From positions 14,813,572-14,877,571 of the forward strand of contig OX388325.1 of assembly GCA_947579605.1 (NCBI GenBank): 64,000 nucleotides of DNA, read 5' to 3'. The position numbers and the translations under genes are program-made. A model generated the notes under the pieces. That model saw only the letters and a list, made by a program, of their open reading frames with translations, had not been told where the DNA came from and did no database searches. Of this stretch, positions 50,701 to 61,359 are shown piece after piece. The DNA comes from Athripsodes cinereus. Taxonomy: Eukaryota; Arthropoda; Insecta; Trichoptera; Leptoceridae. Position 1 is the stretch's first letter; every line of letters starts with the position of its first letter.

Positions 50701-51630
50701 AGACCCACCTCTGCGCGGATATCTTAGGAGTTGTGAACTCCTAATTATTCGCATATTCAAACCAAAATTTGTCCTCACGGGCAAGGTTAAGTTAAGGGCC
50801 AATCGGCTAAAACCGCCATCGAGGGAATCTTTTAAACAACACTCTCTCTCTTCAATGCCCTTTTTGAAAGTATGTTTATTTAACTAAATATAAAATAATA
50901 ACAATTTAGTTAAAAATATACAAAACAGGACAGGAATAAAACAAGTAATAAAACAGAAATAAGTGATGGTATATTAGGTTTCGGTAAATAAATTTTCGAG
51001 TGCCATGTAAACTGTCAACAACTGAGTTATATTGTTTTACAAAAGATTTATTACAAATTAAGATAAATTGATATTTTTTTTGTAAATTTTATTAAAATTT
51101 GAACAGCACTGATTTATTTCTACTAGTTAACCTAAAGAATTCATTGAAGCGACATTAATTACAGCCACTTGAAGAACTTCTAAAGAAGTCGGGCAAGAAT
51201 TCTTAACAGAATTACAAGACCTTAATATACAGTGACAATACACAAAGCGAAAGAAACAACCAAGTTGTAGATTGTTGCTCTTCGTTCATTCTACAAAATA
51301 ATCAAGATAAGTTGAAGATACAGCAGGTTTCTAAAGAATCTTAACTAAGTATTTATCGAAACTTTGGACAAGAATGAAGAAAGTTTGCTTTCAAGCGATC
51401 TTTACATATATATGGTTGTCTTTGAGCTAAAATTCCACACTTAAAATATTGATGACTAGTTTCAAATTCGCATTTTATCTTTGAACCACTAACTCCCTGC
51501 ACTATCATAGAGCCTAACACAAGATTACTGGATTAAGGGTCGGTTCTGATATTTTTTCTATCCAAATTTATTTATTTATTTTATTCTTCTTAGGAAGATA
51601 TGATTCAATTGATGCACACACTCAATGAAT
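50701..51630. other. Nothing recognised
   Basis: No gene; small inverted text ttaggagttgtgaactccta at 50725. Confidence 0.35.
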
Positions 51631-51634
51631 GGAA

Positions 51635-51690
51635 AAGGCTGGCGTCTGCCCTGTTTTATCAAGAGGAGTGTTGAAGGCTGAGGTAAGAAA
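51635..51690 (+). mobile_element. LINE-S tail scrap
   Basis: The plus strand reads EWKRLASALFYQEEC, stop, matching EWRRLVSALCSREER. Confidence 0.6.
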
Positions 51691-51899
51691 GAAAGATTGT
51701 GTTAAAATAAATAAATGAAACCAAAAATGTTTATATCACACCAAAAATCTTATTTGAAGAAAAGTCAAGTGTTTGAGGGTGAAACTGAATACAGAATACA
51801 ACAAAAGAATATAGAAACAAGAGTTTGTTTATGTACAATATCATCGGTGGATTCATAATACCTCCTATGTGCTTTATCAAGGTTTTTTTAACATAACAT

Positions 51900-52146
51900 A
51901 GATATTGCTATTACTGAATTTGTGATTATTTTATTTGAACCTTAACTCTGATTAGCTGTTTATAATTTATTATTATGAGGTGCTTGTTTGATTGTTGGAA
52001 TTATTTAATCTCTGATCTTGATGTGTGATTTTATAAACTTGTGTATATGTGAATTAATATTGTGTATGCTTTTGTACTCTGTCTCATAATATCAATATGT
52101 TAAAGGCTCACGCCGTGTGCAATTGTTAAATAAAATCAAATAAATA
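51900..52146 (+). mobile_element. LINE 3' UTR and tail
   Basis: Ends gttaaaggctcacgccgtgt then aaataaaatcaaataaataa. Upstream trailer is G+T rich as at 32100-32300. Confidence 0.55.
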
Positions 52147-52147
52147 A

Positions 52148-52385
52148 AATTATGGATAATTTACACGGATCGAACTAGTCCCAAATTAAGATAAGAATCT
52201 TGTATTATGGGTACTAACGTGACGATACACACACATATATACAATGCACTGAATACATATACATGTAACACACAGACCCAGAACAATTTGAAAAAGGTCA
52301 TTCTTCATTTTGCCCTGATTGCGAACTGAACCCTAGACCTCGTGACTCAAATGTAAGAGTGTTACTTCTGCGCCACACTGGCTTT
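52148..52385 (-). mobile_element. SINE-B
   Basis: tcccaaattaagataagaat, cttgtattatgggtactaac, gtaacacacagacccag, tgccctgattgcgaactgaa (damaged B box), cgccacactggc. Confidence 0.8.
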
Positions 52386-52960
52386 CTGTAAGGTGCAGGA
52401 TTTTAGAGGAAATCAAAAAAAGTGTTTCGCTGGATGACATTTTCTTTGTGTCTGATTCGTTACGTGGTGTCTTACAAATTCTATTATATATTGAATTTCT
52501 AGACATAATACGAAAAAATTCACGGAATCATTTTTTAAGTACGATGTGAGTTTTCACTAATTATCCAAGAAAAAGCAGTACAATAGAAGATATTTAATTT
52601 CTCTGAATAACTTTTTCCGTGCATATCTCAGCGAATAGGATCTGGCTAACTATGTTGACCGGCAGCCTTCTGTGTGGCAAGTCCGTTGCTGTGGAACAAA
52701 ATTCCACTCTGGAGAGTGTGGAGGTGTTCAAGGCAGAGTTATAGACCCTATTATTCAGGAGATGCTATGATTCTTGAATGGGCCCTTGCGGTAGCTTTTT
52801 GCACAAAATGGCGCATCCTACGTAATTAAAATTGTCTAGTTATTATTGTAGGTTATTTCATTGGTAGATGCGGCTCAACGAGATGAATAATTTGGTATCA
52901 ATATCTCACTTTTGAAAAAAATTGACACATAGGACGTTTCATGGATCTACCGACGATATA
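52386..52960 (+). repeat. Rep-X, longest copy, interrupted by L2-like LINE
   Basis: 52386-52639 and 52853-52960 together follow 3910-3970, 10253-10350 and 11245-11440 in order. The interruption is the next entry. No coding pattern. Confidence 0.75.
52640..52848 (+). mobile_element. L2-like LINE insertion in Rep-X
   Basis: The plus strand carries a degraded WNKIPLxxxESVEVFKAELxTLLFRRCYDS, then a 3' UTR with tgcggtagctttttgcacaa and aatggcgcatcc. tagg is repeated at both edges (52636-52639, 52849-52852). The uninterrupted site is at 11325-11340. Confidence 0.7.
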
Positions 52961-53540
52961 CAACAAAAACTTGAAGGAGTGTTTGAAAGAGAGAACACAA
53001 AAGATAGCCATCAAAAGGAGAGGTTATAGCACAGAGTATAAACCCACTTCAGACAGGAGAGATTTTCAGGAAAGAAACAGGAACGGGCAAGAGTTATTTG
53101 CGGACAAAACCAGGACAAATAATGGAAAAATATTCTGAAATCTTAAAATGTTATATGAGTCTGTTAGATTTGTATGTATGTTTATAATTCTCAAATTGTT
53201 TTAAATTATTTCTATACACAGATGTCAGTATACCTGGCGGACTTATCACATACCTATGTAATTTCTTCCGGACAACCAGTGCTATAACAATATATTTTTT
53301 TAAATATATTTATTTTATTCATAAATACACAGTATACATTGATATTACATTAATAAAACAATATAACACACAGTAAAAATGCTCCCTCCATAAGCAACTA
53401 AATGCTTGTGCGGAGGGTCGGATTTCAATTATAACATTAACACACATATAAGAATCAGCTAGAAATATTAATACACATATAAGAATTTGTTACAAATAGC
53501 AAACTTTCAGTTCTCATGTACGTTCATCAAACGTTCAACA
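52961..53540. other. Nothing firm; possible LINE tail at 53290-53350
   Basis: tatatttattttattcataa near 53320 may be the end of an inverted LINE trailer. A 65-codon basic frame (52941-53138) is not recognisable. Confidence 0.3.
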
Positions 53541-53549
53541 AAATCTACA

Positions 53550-53745
53550 AGACAATTTATATTTGGCGCCGTTTAATAATCCGTGACCATCTCAAGGGCG
53601 CCATGGCTTTTCTTGAAAAGCAATGTTTTCAGCTTACTCTTGAACGTTGCAGTTATCTCAATCCCTCTGAGACAGTTTTTCTCCAAATCCTGAGATACAA
53701 AAATTTTGAATGAAACTACACGGACACAGCCGGGAATCGAAACCA
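53550..53745 (-). pseudogene. L2-like LINE C-terminus
   Basis: The minus frame reads LEKNCLRGIEITATFKSKLK, TLLFKKSHGALEMVTDY, stop, then aaacggcgccaaatataaat. FKSKLKTLLF and the gcgcc..tataaat tail are L2-like. Confidence 0.7.
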
Positions 53746-53836
53746 GGTCCTCAATAATGCAAGTCGACTGCGATAGTCGTTGCACCAAATGGCCGCTTAT
53801 ATATGACCACGTAGATTATCACTCGTCACAATATAT

Positions 53837-54093
53837 CAGAGGTTCCCAAACTATTTTTTTTTCTCATAGACCACTTAAAAAAAAACAGTACCTTTTTCTA
53901 CAATGTAACGGGTATTTGTACCGACTACTGTTTATGTCAATATCTGGTGCTTTTACCGAATATCCGATACTTTGATCCGCGGATCCCCACTTGCGACTCG
54001 TGCACCCCCATTTTTTAGTCACGCCATCGTGGAACCCCGTCGAGTCTCCCGTGGACCCCCACATCTGCACCTGGACCACTTTGGGAATCACTG
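53837..54093. mobile_element. hAT-type MITE with 8-bp TSD (7 of 8)
   Basis: Inverted ends cagaggttcccaaact and actttgggaatcactg. caatatat (53829-53836) and cactatat (54094-54101) flank it. The interior is rich in ccacc and cccccac with no frame. The ends are the widespread hAT type. Confidence 0.85.
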
Positions 54094-54106
54094 CACTATA
54101 TCAAAG

Positions 54107-54182
54107 ACTTTCTTCGTCAATCTTACATCATCCATTTGCTCCACATGTCCAAACCATCGCAAATTGAATCAAGAAGTTCAAG
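54107..54182 (-). mobile_element. LINE-G scrap
   Basis: ttcgtcaatc, catttgctccacatgtccaa, accatcgcaaatt: the complement of the RWFGHMExM coding text. Confidence 0.5.
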
Positions 54183-54329
54183 GTAAATAAATATATAATT
54201 AAGTATAGTGACTTTTTCACTTTTTAACCTATTTTTTATTGCAATGGCTTTGTGTTACCTAGATATAGGAAATAGAGTATAACCCTATGTGAGATTTCAA
54301 GGCACGCCGCTTATACCAGCCCCCACGTA

Positions 54330-54388
54330 GCCAGTGGTGTACTTTCTATACATGCAAAAAAGCACCGCATGCCTCCAATAGTGTATTT
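54330..54388. mobile_element. hAT-like element end
   Basis: Pair of 15661-15715 (cagtggtgtactttctatac, atgcaaaaaagcaccgcatg). Confidence 0.5.
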
Positions 54389-54549
54389 TTCATCTATGTT
54401 AAATACTAATATAATATTATGTCTAAACAATCGCGTCCGTTGATGCAATATTTTTGGACCTAGATATAACGGGATTACGATTAGCATTTCCACTTCCTTT
54501 TGTACAATTTCTTGTACGCAATTTACGTACAATATTCTTAAAATAACAA

Positions 54550-54705
54550 TTAAATGAGAAAAGGAAGGAAGGGAGAAGGGAATACAGTTTGGTTCAATTT
54601 ACAATGGTTCATCACATAGTAACATATTATAGGTATACCTATAGATAGGTTAACATATATTACATTATTATTAAAATAGTGTTATTTCTAAGAAATGTAT
54701 GATTC
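54550..54705 (-). mobile_element. LINE 3' UTR shared with 46.8 kb
   Basis: gagaaaaggaaggaagggag, aagggaatacagtttggttc, cctatagataggtt. No ORF is left. Confidence 0.6.
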
Positions 54706-54940
54706 TTATTACAAAGAATTATAAAATAAGAGAAATTAATACAAGACTTAAAATGGCAAGTTCTATTTGGACTGTGCATGATAATATGCTTAAATAATTT
54801 ATAAAACGAATATTCAAAATTGTTAAAAAATTACAAGCAAAGGGAACAATGTAATCCAAAATACTTGATTACTGGGTTTAATTTAAAAAAAACGCGTATT
54901 TTTTAAAGAATAATACAATAGATATGTCGATTCATAAAAC

Positions 54941-55125
54941 GAGTTCGTCGGTAGCTTGGAGGTAGAGTCTCGGCCTCGTGAACAAGGGGTCCGTGGTTCG
55001 ATACCAGGTGCCGGCAAACTCCCCTTTCAAGATACAAGCTTTTAGTAGCTTACTGTGAAAGGTGAATAAGGTTGTTTTCGGGTTTATAACAAACAAAACC
55101 CAGATACATCTTTTTTAAAAAAAAT
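54941..55125 (+). mobile_element. SINE-A
   Basis: gttcgtcggtagcttggagg, ggttcgataccaggtgccgg, gcttactgtgaaaggtgaat and an A-rich end after acccagatacatc. Very close to the 2.7-kb copy. Confidence 0.82.
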
Positions 55126-55525
55126 ATCTTTGATAATAAAATATCTTTTTATATTTTGCGAAAATGTCGTAGAGTCCAATTTCGGTGATATTTTTGTAAA
55201 ACGCAAAAATTCGCGTTATTCGTAAATAAAATCGGTTTCATCACAAACGCGAAAAATTCAGGCATTGTTCCGCCATTGCCATATCCGGTGAAATTCCCGT
55301 TGCGTTTGCGTCACAGCTCAACAGGTAGATATACTACATATTATTGTTTAGATACAGTACAACTAACTGCTGTTCCGTTGGCCTTGACCTAAATATAAAA
55401 ATATATACCCGCATATTATAATATAATAAGGGTAGTTTTTAAACGATAAATAAAAAATATATTTAAGAGTGCAAAAAAATACGAAAATTACTAAAAAGCA
55501 TAGAAAATTACTGCCTGGGCAACTA
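55126..55525. other. Nothing recognised
   Basis: No element named. Confidence 0.35.
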
Positions 55526-55529
55526 AATA

Positions 55530-56047
55530 CAATCGATTCCGCATAATTGGGACAACGCTTAATCGGGACAGCCGCTTATTTGGGACAAATCTCAAAGAAC
55601 AGAAACCAAACCAAGAAACCAATAGTAAATTTATATGTTTAATTGGGACAACATTCCGCTTAATTGGGACAGTGAATTTAAGATAACACACACATATTCT
55701 CAAGAAAAAATATTTACAAATAATTCTCATTTTTGCATTGAATTAAATTATATGTATCCCCATTTATTACTTTAATTAGGATTTTTTTTTTTTAAGTTTA
55801 TATTACATATTTGTAATTTATATGACAATTTATATTACCTATATATGTAATTTACAGTTTTCAAGAGGTTTTAAAATAAAATTATTGAAAAAAATTTGCA
55901 TTGTTATTTTATGTGCCTATTACTGGTTAATGGCCTAAGTTGCCAAGACCAAATAAATTAATGAAAAAAAATATGAACTTGGGACAGCCGCTTAATTGGG
56001 ACAAAATGCACAAGTCCCGATGTGTCCCAAATAAGCGGAATCGACTG
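55530..56047. mobile_element. pogo/Tc1-like MITE with ttgggaca subrepeats
   Basis: Ends caatcgattccgc and the complementary gcggaatcgactg, each flanked by TA (55528-55529, 56048-56049). Both ends carry copies of gcttaattgggaca (about eight in total, both orientations). The 518-bp body has no DDE transposase. Confidence 0.85.
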
Positions 56048-56115
56048 TATAATATTTACTCAATTCCGCAGTTTTTATTTATTTAAGCGAAATTAAAAAC
56101 AAGTGTTTTCTTCTA

Positions 56116-56287
56116 CATTCAAGACATTTTACATCTTAAGTTCAGCGATGAGGTTTGCCACTCATCCTGAATGTCTTGATTTTATATTGGCACGAAGAGG
56201 ACAGTTTGCATGTTTCTTACATGCAGCTGATCTGCTGGCTACCCCACTTGTGGGATATGCCGTGATGGTATAGTATAGTATAGTATA
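56116..56287 (+). mobile_element. SINE-Z, 5'-truncated, 12-bp TSD
   Basis: gttttcttctac lies at 56104-56115 and 56288-56299. The body runs from aagacattttacatctt to gatatgccgtgatggtatag and a (tatag)n tail. Sequence is nearly identical to the 57.1-kb copy. Confidence 0.92.
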
Positions 56288-56296
56288 GTTTTCTTC

Positions 56297-56392
56297 TACT
56301 ATATGTTCTTTATTGCGAAAGACATTTTTGCTGACAATGTCTTTATAAGACGAAAGACGTCTGTCCCAATAAAGAACATATTATATTAGTAG
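56297..56392. repeat. Hairpin around the SINE-Z target
   Basis: actatatgttctttattg and caataaagaacatattat are inverted, with gacgaaagacgtc between. SINE-Z landed at the left edge. Confidence 0.7.
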
Positions 56393-56799
56393 AAATTATT
56401 TATTATTATTATTTTTTATTTCGTTGTGGAATTCTACAACCTAAACACCGACACAGAAAATTAATTAAAAGTTTGAATAAAATGAGTTGTCGTTTAAATT
56501 CATTTTTACTGAATATTTATCTAATCTCAAGGAGAGTAGATAGAGAGAGCGGAACGCCATAATATAGACGACGTGCGAGTCTTCGTTCAAGCTTCGACAT
56601 GTTATGTCTTTGTCAACCTCTAGTCACTAAAAAAAAAGAACATCGTAAAACTTTTGTTTCATTTGCATTAAACATACGTACCTACTAGATCGACGGAGAC
56701 TATTACCATCTTAATGAATGGAACAGAAATCATTTTTAGTCCAATCGCTTATTTTGGAACATTATTTAATTAGTACTGCCTTACTGGTCTATAGTATAA

Positions 56800-56905
56800 A
56801 TGTCATTGACATAAATATTTATTTATATATTTATAGAAATATATACGGCAAGAAGCATTTTACATGTTTACATAAATTTAAAAAAATACAAAGACAACAA
56901 TGACA
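56800..56905 (-). mobile_element. LINE 3' tail scrap
   Basis: tatttatttatatatttata, then acggcaagaagcattttaca. Confidence 0.4.
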
Positions 56906-57014
56906 TAACAATGGATATAAAAATACTTAGTGTCGAAAAATCAAACAGTAACCAGAGAAACGTATTAAGAATAAATAACTAGTACAATACACACATAAAT
57001 CGATAACATCTACA

Positions 57015-57090
57015 CCAAGGGTGGCCAAACAGCGGGCCGCGGGCTGCATGCGGCCCGTTGGGTGTCTACGTGCGGCCCGCGAAGCATATG
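57015..57090. mobile_element. hAT-like element end (gcggcccgc type), split by SINE-Z
   Basis: caagggtggccaaacagcgg, gccgcgggctgcatgcggcc, cgcgaagcatatg. gtggccaaac...gcggcccgc is a widespread hAT terminus. Continuation beyond 57349 is only agcatatgcacac. Confidence 0.6.
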
Positions 57091-57348
57091 CTACTACTAC
57101 TACTACTACTATACCATCACGGCATATCCCACAAGTGGGGTAGCCAGCAGATCAGCTGCATGTATGAAACATGCAAACTGTCCTCTTCGTGCCAATATAA
57201 AATCAAGACATTCAGGATGGGTGGCAAACCTCATCGCTGAATTTAAGATGTAAAATGTCTTAATTTTTTCGAACACCTGCCTTTTACAGGACACTCGAAA
57301 ACTTACGCAGAAGAGTGGGAGACCAATTCTTTACCGGGTGCTCCACGG
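57091..57348 (-). mobile_element. SINE-Z, full-length reference copy, 10-bp TSD
   Basis: gaagcatatg flanks it (57081-57090 and 57349-57358). Sense is minus: 5' gtggagcacccggtaaagaa, middle tttcgagtgtcctgtaaaag and gatgaggtttgccacccatc, 3' cccacttgtgggatatgccg, tgatggtatag, then (tag)n. About 257 bp. No convincing Pol III boxes apart from gtgttcgaa at about 57279. The 3' end equals the LINE-G end. Confidence 0.93.
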
Positions 57349-57359
57349 GAAGCATATGC

Positions 57360-58425
57360 ACACTTTTATTTTAATATCTATATAAAAAATAATCTGAATC
57401 GAGTAGATTCATATTAATGAATATCTACCTCTTATTCTATTCTACAGTCCATGGCCACAATATTATGATCAACTCAGTTGTTTATATTTGTTTTTCTATC
57501 AATCTATGTCAGAGGTTTACAATGGGGGTGCTAGAAAGCCCAGAAAGATACATACGCCTTCAGGAGACTCTGGATATATTTTTTTTATATCTACATATAT
57601 ATTGACCAAATATTATAATTTATACGACACCGTGGAATTATGGAAATCAAATGTATTTTTTCTGGGTGCTTTATTCAAAGTCAACAAATGATCTGTCAAT
57701 GGTGTTTTTATCTTTTAATTTATTATTACACGGCAGAACCTTTAACGTGTTAAATAAAAAAAAAAAAAAAAAATTTGACAGACAAAAATAGTAAAATTAT
57801 ATTTTCGAAAAAAACTTACTATAAAATAATAAAAAAAAAAAAAAAAATTGAAATTGTAATGATTTAATGAACATAAGAAAAATAATAAATGAATCAATTT
57901 ACAAATAAATAATTATAAGATTACTTAGGACTAAAATTATTTTCTCAATAGGAAATATTTAATTTGGGTAGTACCTATTTGGGTCAAGAAATAAAATGGC
58001 AAATATTTAATGGTTTTGCCAAGTTGTAAATAATCTTCTCCATTTTTTCCATTATTGTCTGCAAGTTTTAATTCGTCAATTTGATATAAAATGTATTCCC
58101 CGAGCGAAACTCGAGCTGTAGGTCTTAATAATATGTCCGTGGACTATACGTACTCTTCACTCTGTACATCACTTGAATATTGAAAGTATATTGTTGAGAG
58201 TCTCTCAACAATGATCGCTTGTTAACCGCCCACAATAGATAGAGCTTTAATAAATAATACACCCCCGCCCAAAGCTCCAAGGTACGAGTGTTATAAATCA
58301 ATATTTTGTTGAATAGCAGAGAATATTATTTTATTATTTTTTTAAATGTACTTTTATTAGCATATTATTTCAATTATTTTATATCATATTAATTTATCGA
58401 ATGATTTTTTTTTTACGCGGCGGCA
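57360..58425. other. Mostly unassigned; LINE tail at 57715-57765
   Basis: cacggcagaacctttaacgt near 57730 is the inverted aggct..gccgt tail with long poly-A/T runs (57758-57772, 57829-57846). The rest is A+T rich. Confidence 0.35.
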
Positions 58426-58429
58426 GAAT

Positions 58430-58592
58430 TGCCATCCACACTTCTCAGCATTATACAACCAGATAAGTCTCCATATGATCAGTCATGGTCACACAAAAAC
58501 TTAACAGTCTAATGCCGGGAAAAATTCACCTATCCAGATATACAGGATATCAAAGGATTAGGCTCAGAACGCGGGTTCAAATTACGATTAAG
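58430..58592 (+). repeat. Dispersed repeat shared with 36.8 kb
   Basis: Complement of 36755-36915, nearly identical by eye. Confidence 0.75.
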
Positions 58593-58635
58593 TCTATTTA
58601 TTGTATTATTATTTGATCGCTAGTGTGATCGTGTA

Positions 58636-58722
58636 GATCATGGGTGGCCAACCTTTTCAGCAGCCGGGCAAAATTTCAGAATGAGATTTTCTACCGGGCC
58701 GCACAAGTATATTGATACTCAA
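58636..58722. mobile_element. hAT-like element end
   Basis: catgggtggccaaccttttc, then ctaccgggccgcacaag; same class as 57015. Confidence 0.5.
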
Positions 58723-59021
58723 TAATATATGGAACATTTGATAATTTTAAAATTTCTACCTCCCTGTCGCCAAATTTTCAAAATGGTATAGGAATTTGAA
58801 ATGTTTCAAAACTCCTCGATTTTCTTTAAGCATATTCTCTTTTAATACATCTTTCAAAAAAGTAACGGGTTGGTTCCTTTACCGATTATTAGAAAGTATT
58901 ATGTTCTAGCAAGTAATCAAGATTCTAATATTGAAAACAATAATTCTCTTATCGTTATTATTATTTTCTATAACAAATGAAGTAGTCTGCGAGGATTTTT
59001 TGTTTCTTTTTTTCACCTTCT

Positions 59022-59150
59022 AACGCTCCACTTGAGAAAACTGAGCAAAAAAACCATCTGCACTGCCAATTGAATAGGTTTTACCCACAACCATCTTAAT
59101 GCTCCGATATATTATATTAATAATTGAGTGTGTATTGTGAAAGACAGTCG
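59022..59150 (-). pseudogene. LINE-S, decayed
   Basis: taacgctccacttgagaaaa, ctgcactgccaattgaatag, aatgctccgatat, gtgtattgtgaaagac follow 42593-42740 in order. Confidence 0.6.
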
Positions 59151-59164
59151 TCTAGTCTATTGCA

Positions 59165-59435
59165 AATTAAAGTTTGGTCTACTTACATCCAATGGATAAC
59201 TGGATTGGCCACTACATCAAGCACCCAGGCCTGCTCTTCACCATTGCGGAGAGCAAGACCGAAGGCAGAAATAGTAAAAGCTGACCAAGAGACACCTATA
59301 ATATGGATCAAGTTAAGAAGGACATGAATTGTGACACATAAGTAGAATTAAAGAGACTAGCTGAAAATAGGGAGGAATGGAAAAGAAAATCCAAAATCGT
59401 TATAGACCAATGCAATAGATTGTAACCCACTACAC
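59165..59435 (+). pseudogene. LINE-K, internally deleted
   Basis: gacatgaattgtgacacata, gtagaattaaagagactagc, tgaaaatagggaggaatgga, gaccaatgcaatagattgta match 18195-18303. The upstream part (59165-59300) is a degraded coding stretch. Confidence 0.65.
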
Positions 59436-59579
59436 TTTAATAATTAAATATCCTATTTTTTAGAATATTTACTATTTTTTTATTGTTTAACCAGATTTGA
59501 GTGCAGATGATAAAACCATCACCAGAGATCAGTAATCTCGATTAGAGAACCATGTCTAAGTAAATATATTCTAAACATT

Positions 59580-59645
59580 TGTTGCTGACTGTTGGAGAAG
59601 AAAATCCAAACTCGTTGCAGAAAAATCCAATGGATTGTAACTCTA
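59580..59645 (+). mobile_element. LINE-K last 20 codons, second piece
   Basis: ggagaagaaaatccaaactc, gttgcagaaaaatccaatgg, attgtaac matches the LINE-K end again, 200 bp after the previous one. Confidence 0.6.
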
Positions 59646-60415
59646 TAGGTATATGTTTTTTTCTTCTTTTCTATCTTTTATTAATAGTTTTTATTTGTAC
59701 TTATAATAATATGTTTCAAACTATGTTTTTGTGTGTGAGCGATGGCTGCTTGTGCGAGCAGAATGTGCGATACTTAAATAATTGACTTAACTGTGGTACA
59801 TGTTTGTGGATGACAGCTGAGTTATGAACGACTTATTTTTATATTTGTAAACCATATTTAGAGTTGTTGTCTGTTTTGTATTTTTTATAATAGATAAAAT
59901 AAAAAAATAAAAAATATACTTCCAATGGACGAATATCCCTTGTGGATTATGTAATTCTACTACGTGTGCACCGACACAATGAATAATCCCTTGTGGAGCT
60001 TCAGCCTCTGAAATCTCCAAAGCCCGACATTTTTGAAAGGTGGCAGCCCTACTTGAAATAGCTTTTAAACATAGGATAGAATAGAGGGATGCAGCAAAGA
60101 TACGTGTGTGGGGTGGAGGGTGATTAACTTTGGTTCCTTTCATTAATATAATTGGTAAAAGTAATTCGAGACACGCCGCCCACCTTCGCACACAACATCC
60201 TATTGAAGACTTACAACAGCTGTAGGTTGTTAGTTGTATCAATTTTGTCTGAATGAATGAAACAGTTCACCTACGTAAAGGAAAACCTTGCAGAAATGTG
60301 ATATTATAAAAAAGTCTAAAAATAATTCATTCCAGTAATGTATTGTTAAGAATGAAATATATTTTAAATGAAGTTTTCGCATTTAGCTGGATTTTCACAC
60401 CAGCGAGAGTGAGGA
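59646..60415. other. Nothing firm
   Basis: A 151-codon minus frame (59787-60242) is the longest in the right half of the window, but I cannot assign it. Confidence 0.3.
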
Positions 60416-60419
60416 TATT

Positions 60420-61121
60420 AAGAATATTACACAACAGACACCTCATCCAACAGGCCTGAGTCAACAACACACTTTCGTCTCACGTTCCCGCTCCGTTAGC
60501 GTTCGGGTGCAGACGATGTTGCAAGCAAGTGTCAATTTCGTTGCTAAGATACACAATAGTTACGAAAATTAACAATTTGGCACAACATCGTCTGCACCCG
60601 AACGCAAATGGAGCGGGAACGTGACGCGATAGTGTGTTGTTGACTCAGGCCTGAGAGGCCTGAGGCTCATCCGCACAACCAACAGACTGTGCAAACTCCC
60701 TTTTGTATGAAACAGGCAAGGTGTCCTGATGCTTACGAATCGGCTTAGGCTGGTTTGAGTGCACTTTACCCATGGTACGTTCATTTAAAACCACTGGTCA
60801 AAGCAACGCTGTAAATAGGAGAACACAATTGTTCTCTGGCGCCATTTAGTGTTTCGGGTTGACAATCAACGATAGATTGTCAACAACCTCGAACACAGTC
60901 ACAAAGATGGTTGCTGTTAGTTGACATATACGCTCAACAGATGTCGAACATGACAGTTTAAAACAAGAATTGGTGGGATTGGTGAACGTCCCATGGGTAA
61001 AGTGCACTTAAACCAGCCTAAGCCGATTCGTGAGCATCGGAACACCTTTCCTGTTTCATACAAAAGGGAGTTTGCACAGTCTGTTGGTTGTGCGGATGAG
61101 GTGTCTGTTGGGTAATATTCT
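60420..61121. mobile_element. Large foldback element, arms about 130 bp, with nested insert
   Basis: The right arm (60983-61121) is the complement of 60420-60448 joined to 60666-60783 (aagaatatta...cctcatcc | gcacaaccaacagactgtg, actcccttttgtatgaaaca, cggcttaggctggttt, ctttacccatgg). The centre has its own hairpin (gttgacaatc...gattgtcaac). No frame of note. An older single arm is at 16962-17110. Confidence 0.85.
60451..60653. mobile_element. Inverted-repeat MITE nested in the foldback arm
   Basis: caggcctgagtcaacaacac and gtgttgttgactcaggcctg are its ends; the arms continue through cgttcccgctcc / ggagcgggaacg and gggtgcagacgatgttg. ctcatcc is repeated outside (60442-60448, 60666-60672). A short filler aggcctgag follows the right end. 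Confidence 0.85.
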
Positions 61122-61355
61122 TAATGAAATATATGTTTAAAAATATATCTTCAACGATTTTGAGTACACTGTGTGGAAAAGCGCTGTAAACAGGTTTATT
61201 AGAAGTTACACTCTTTCTATCTACACCCTGCAGCTTCTGTTGTCATGTTTTTATTTTTCATTATAAATGTGTTGATTATTTTTATTTCGAGTATGTTTTG
61301 TATTGTTATTGTACATGGATGTTGTAACTATTTTCTATGAAGGTGGGGGAAAAGA
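61122..61355. other. Nothing recognised
   Basis: No element named. Confidence 0.3.
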
Positions 61356-61359
61356 GACT

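Noticed and set aside
59787..60242. 151-codon minus-strand frame with an LHN near the end, considered as HARBI1-type transposase
   Set aside because: Only a II.C....LHN-like trace agrees; no DDE motif or neighbouring conserved block, and composition is A+T-driven downstream.
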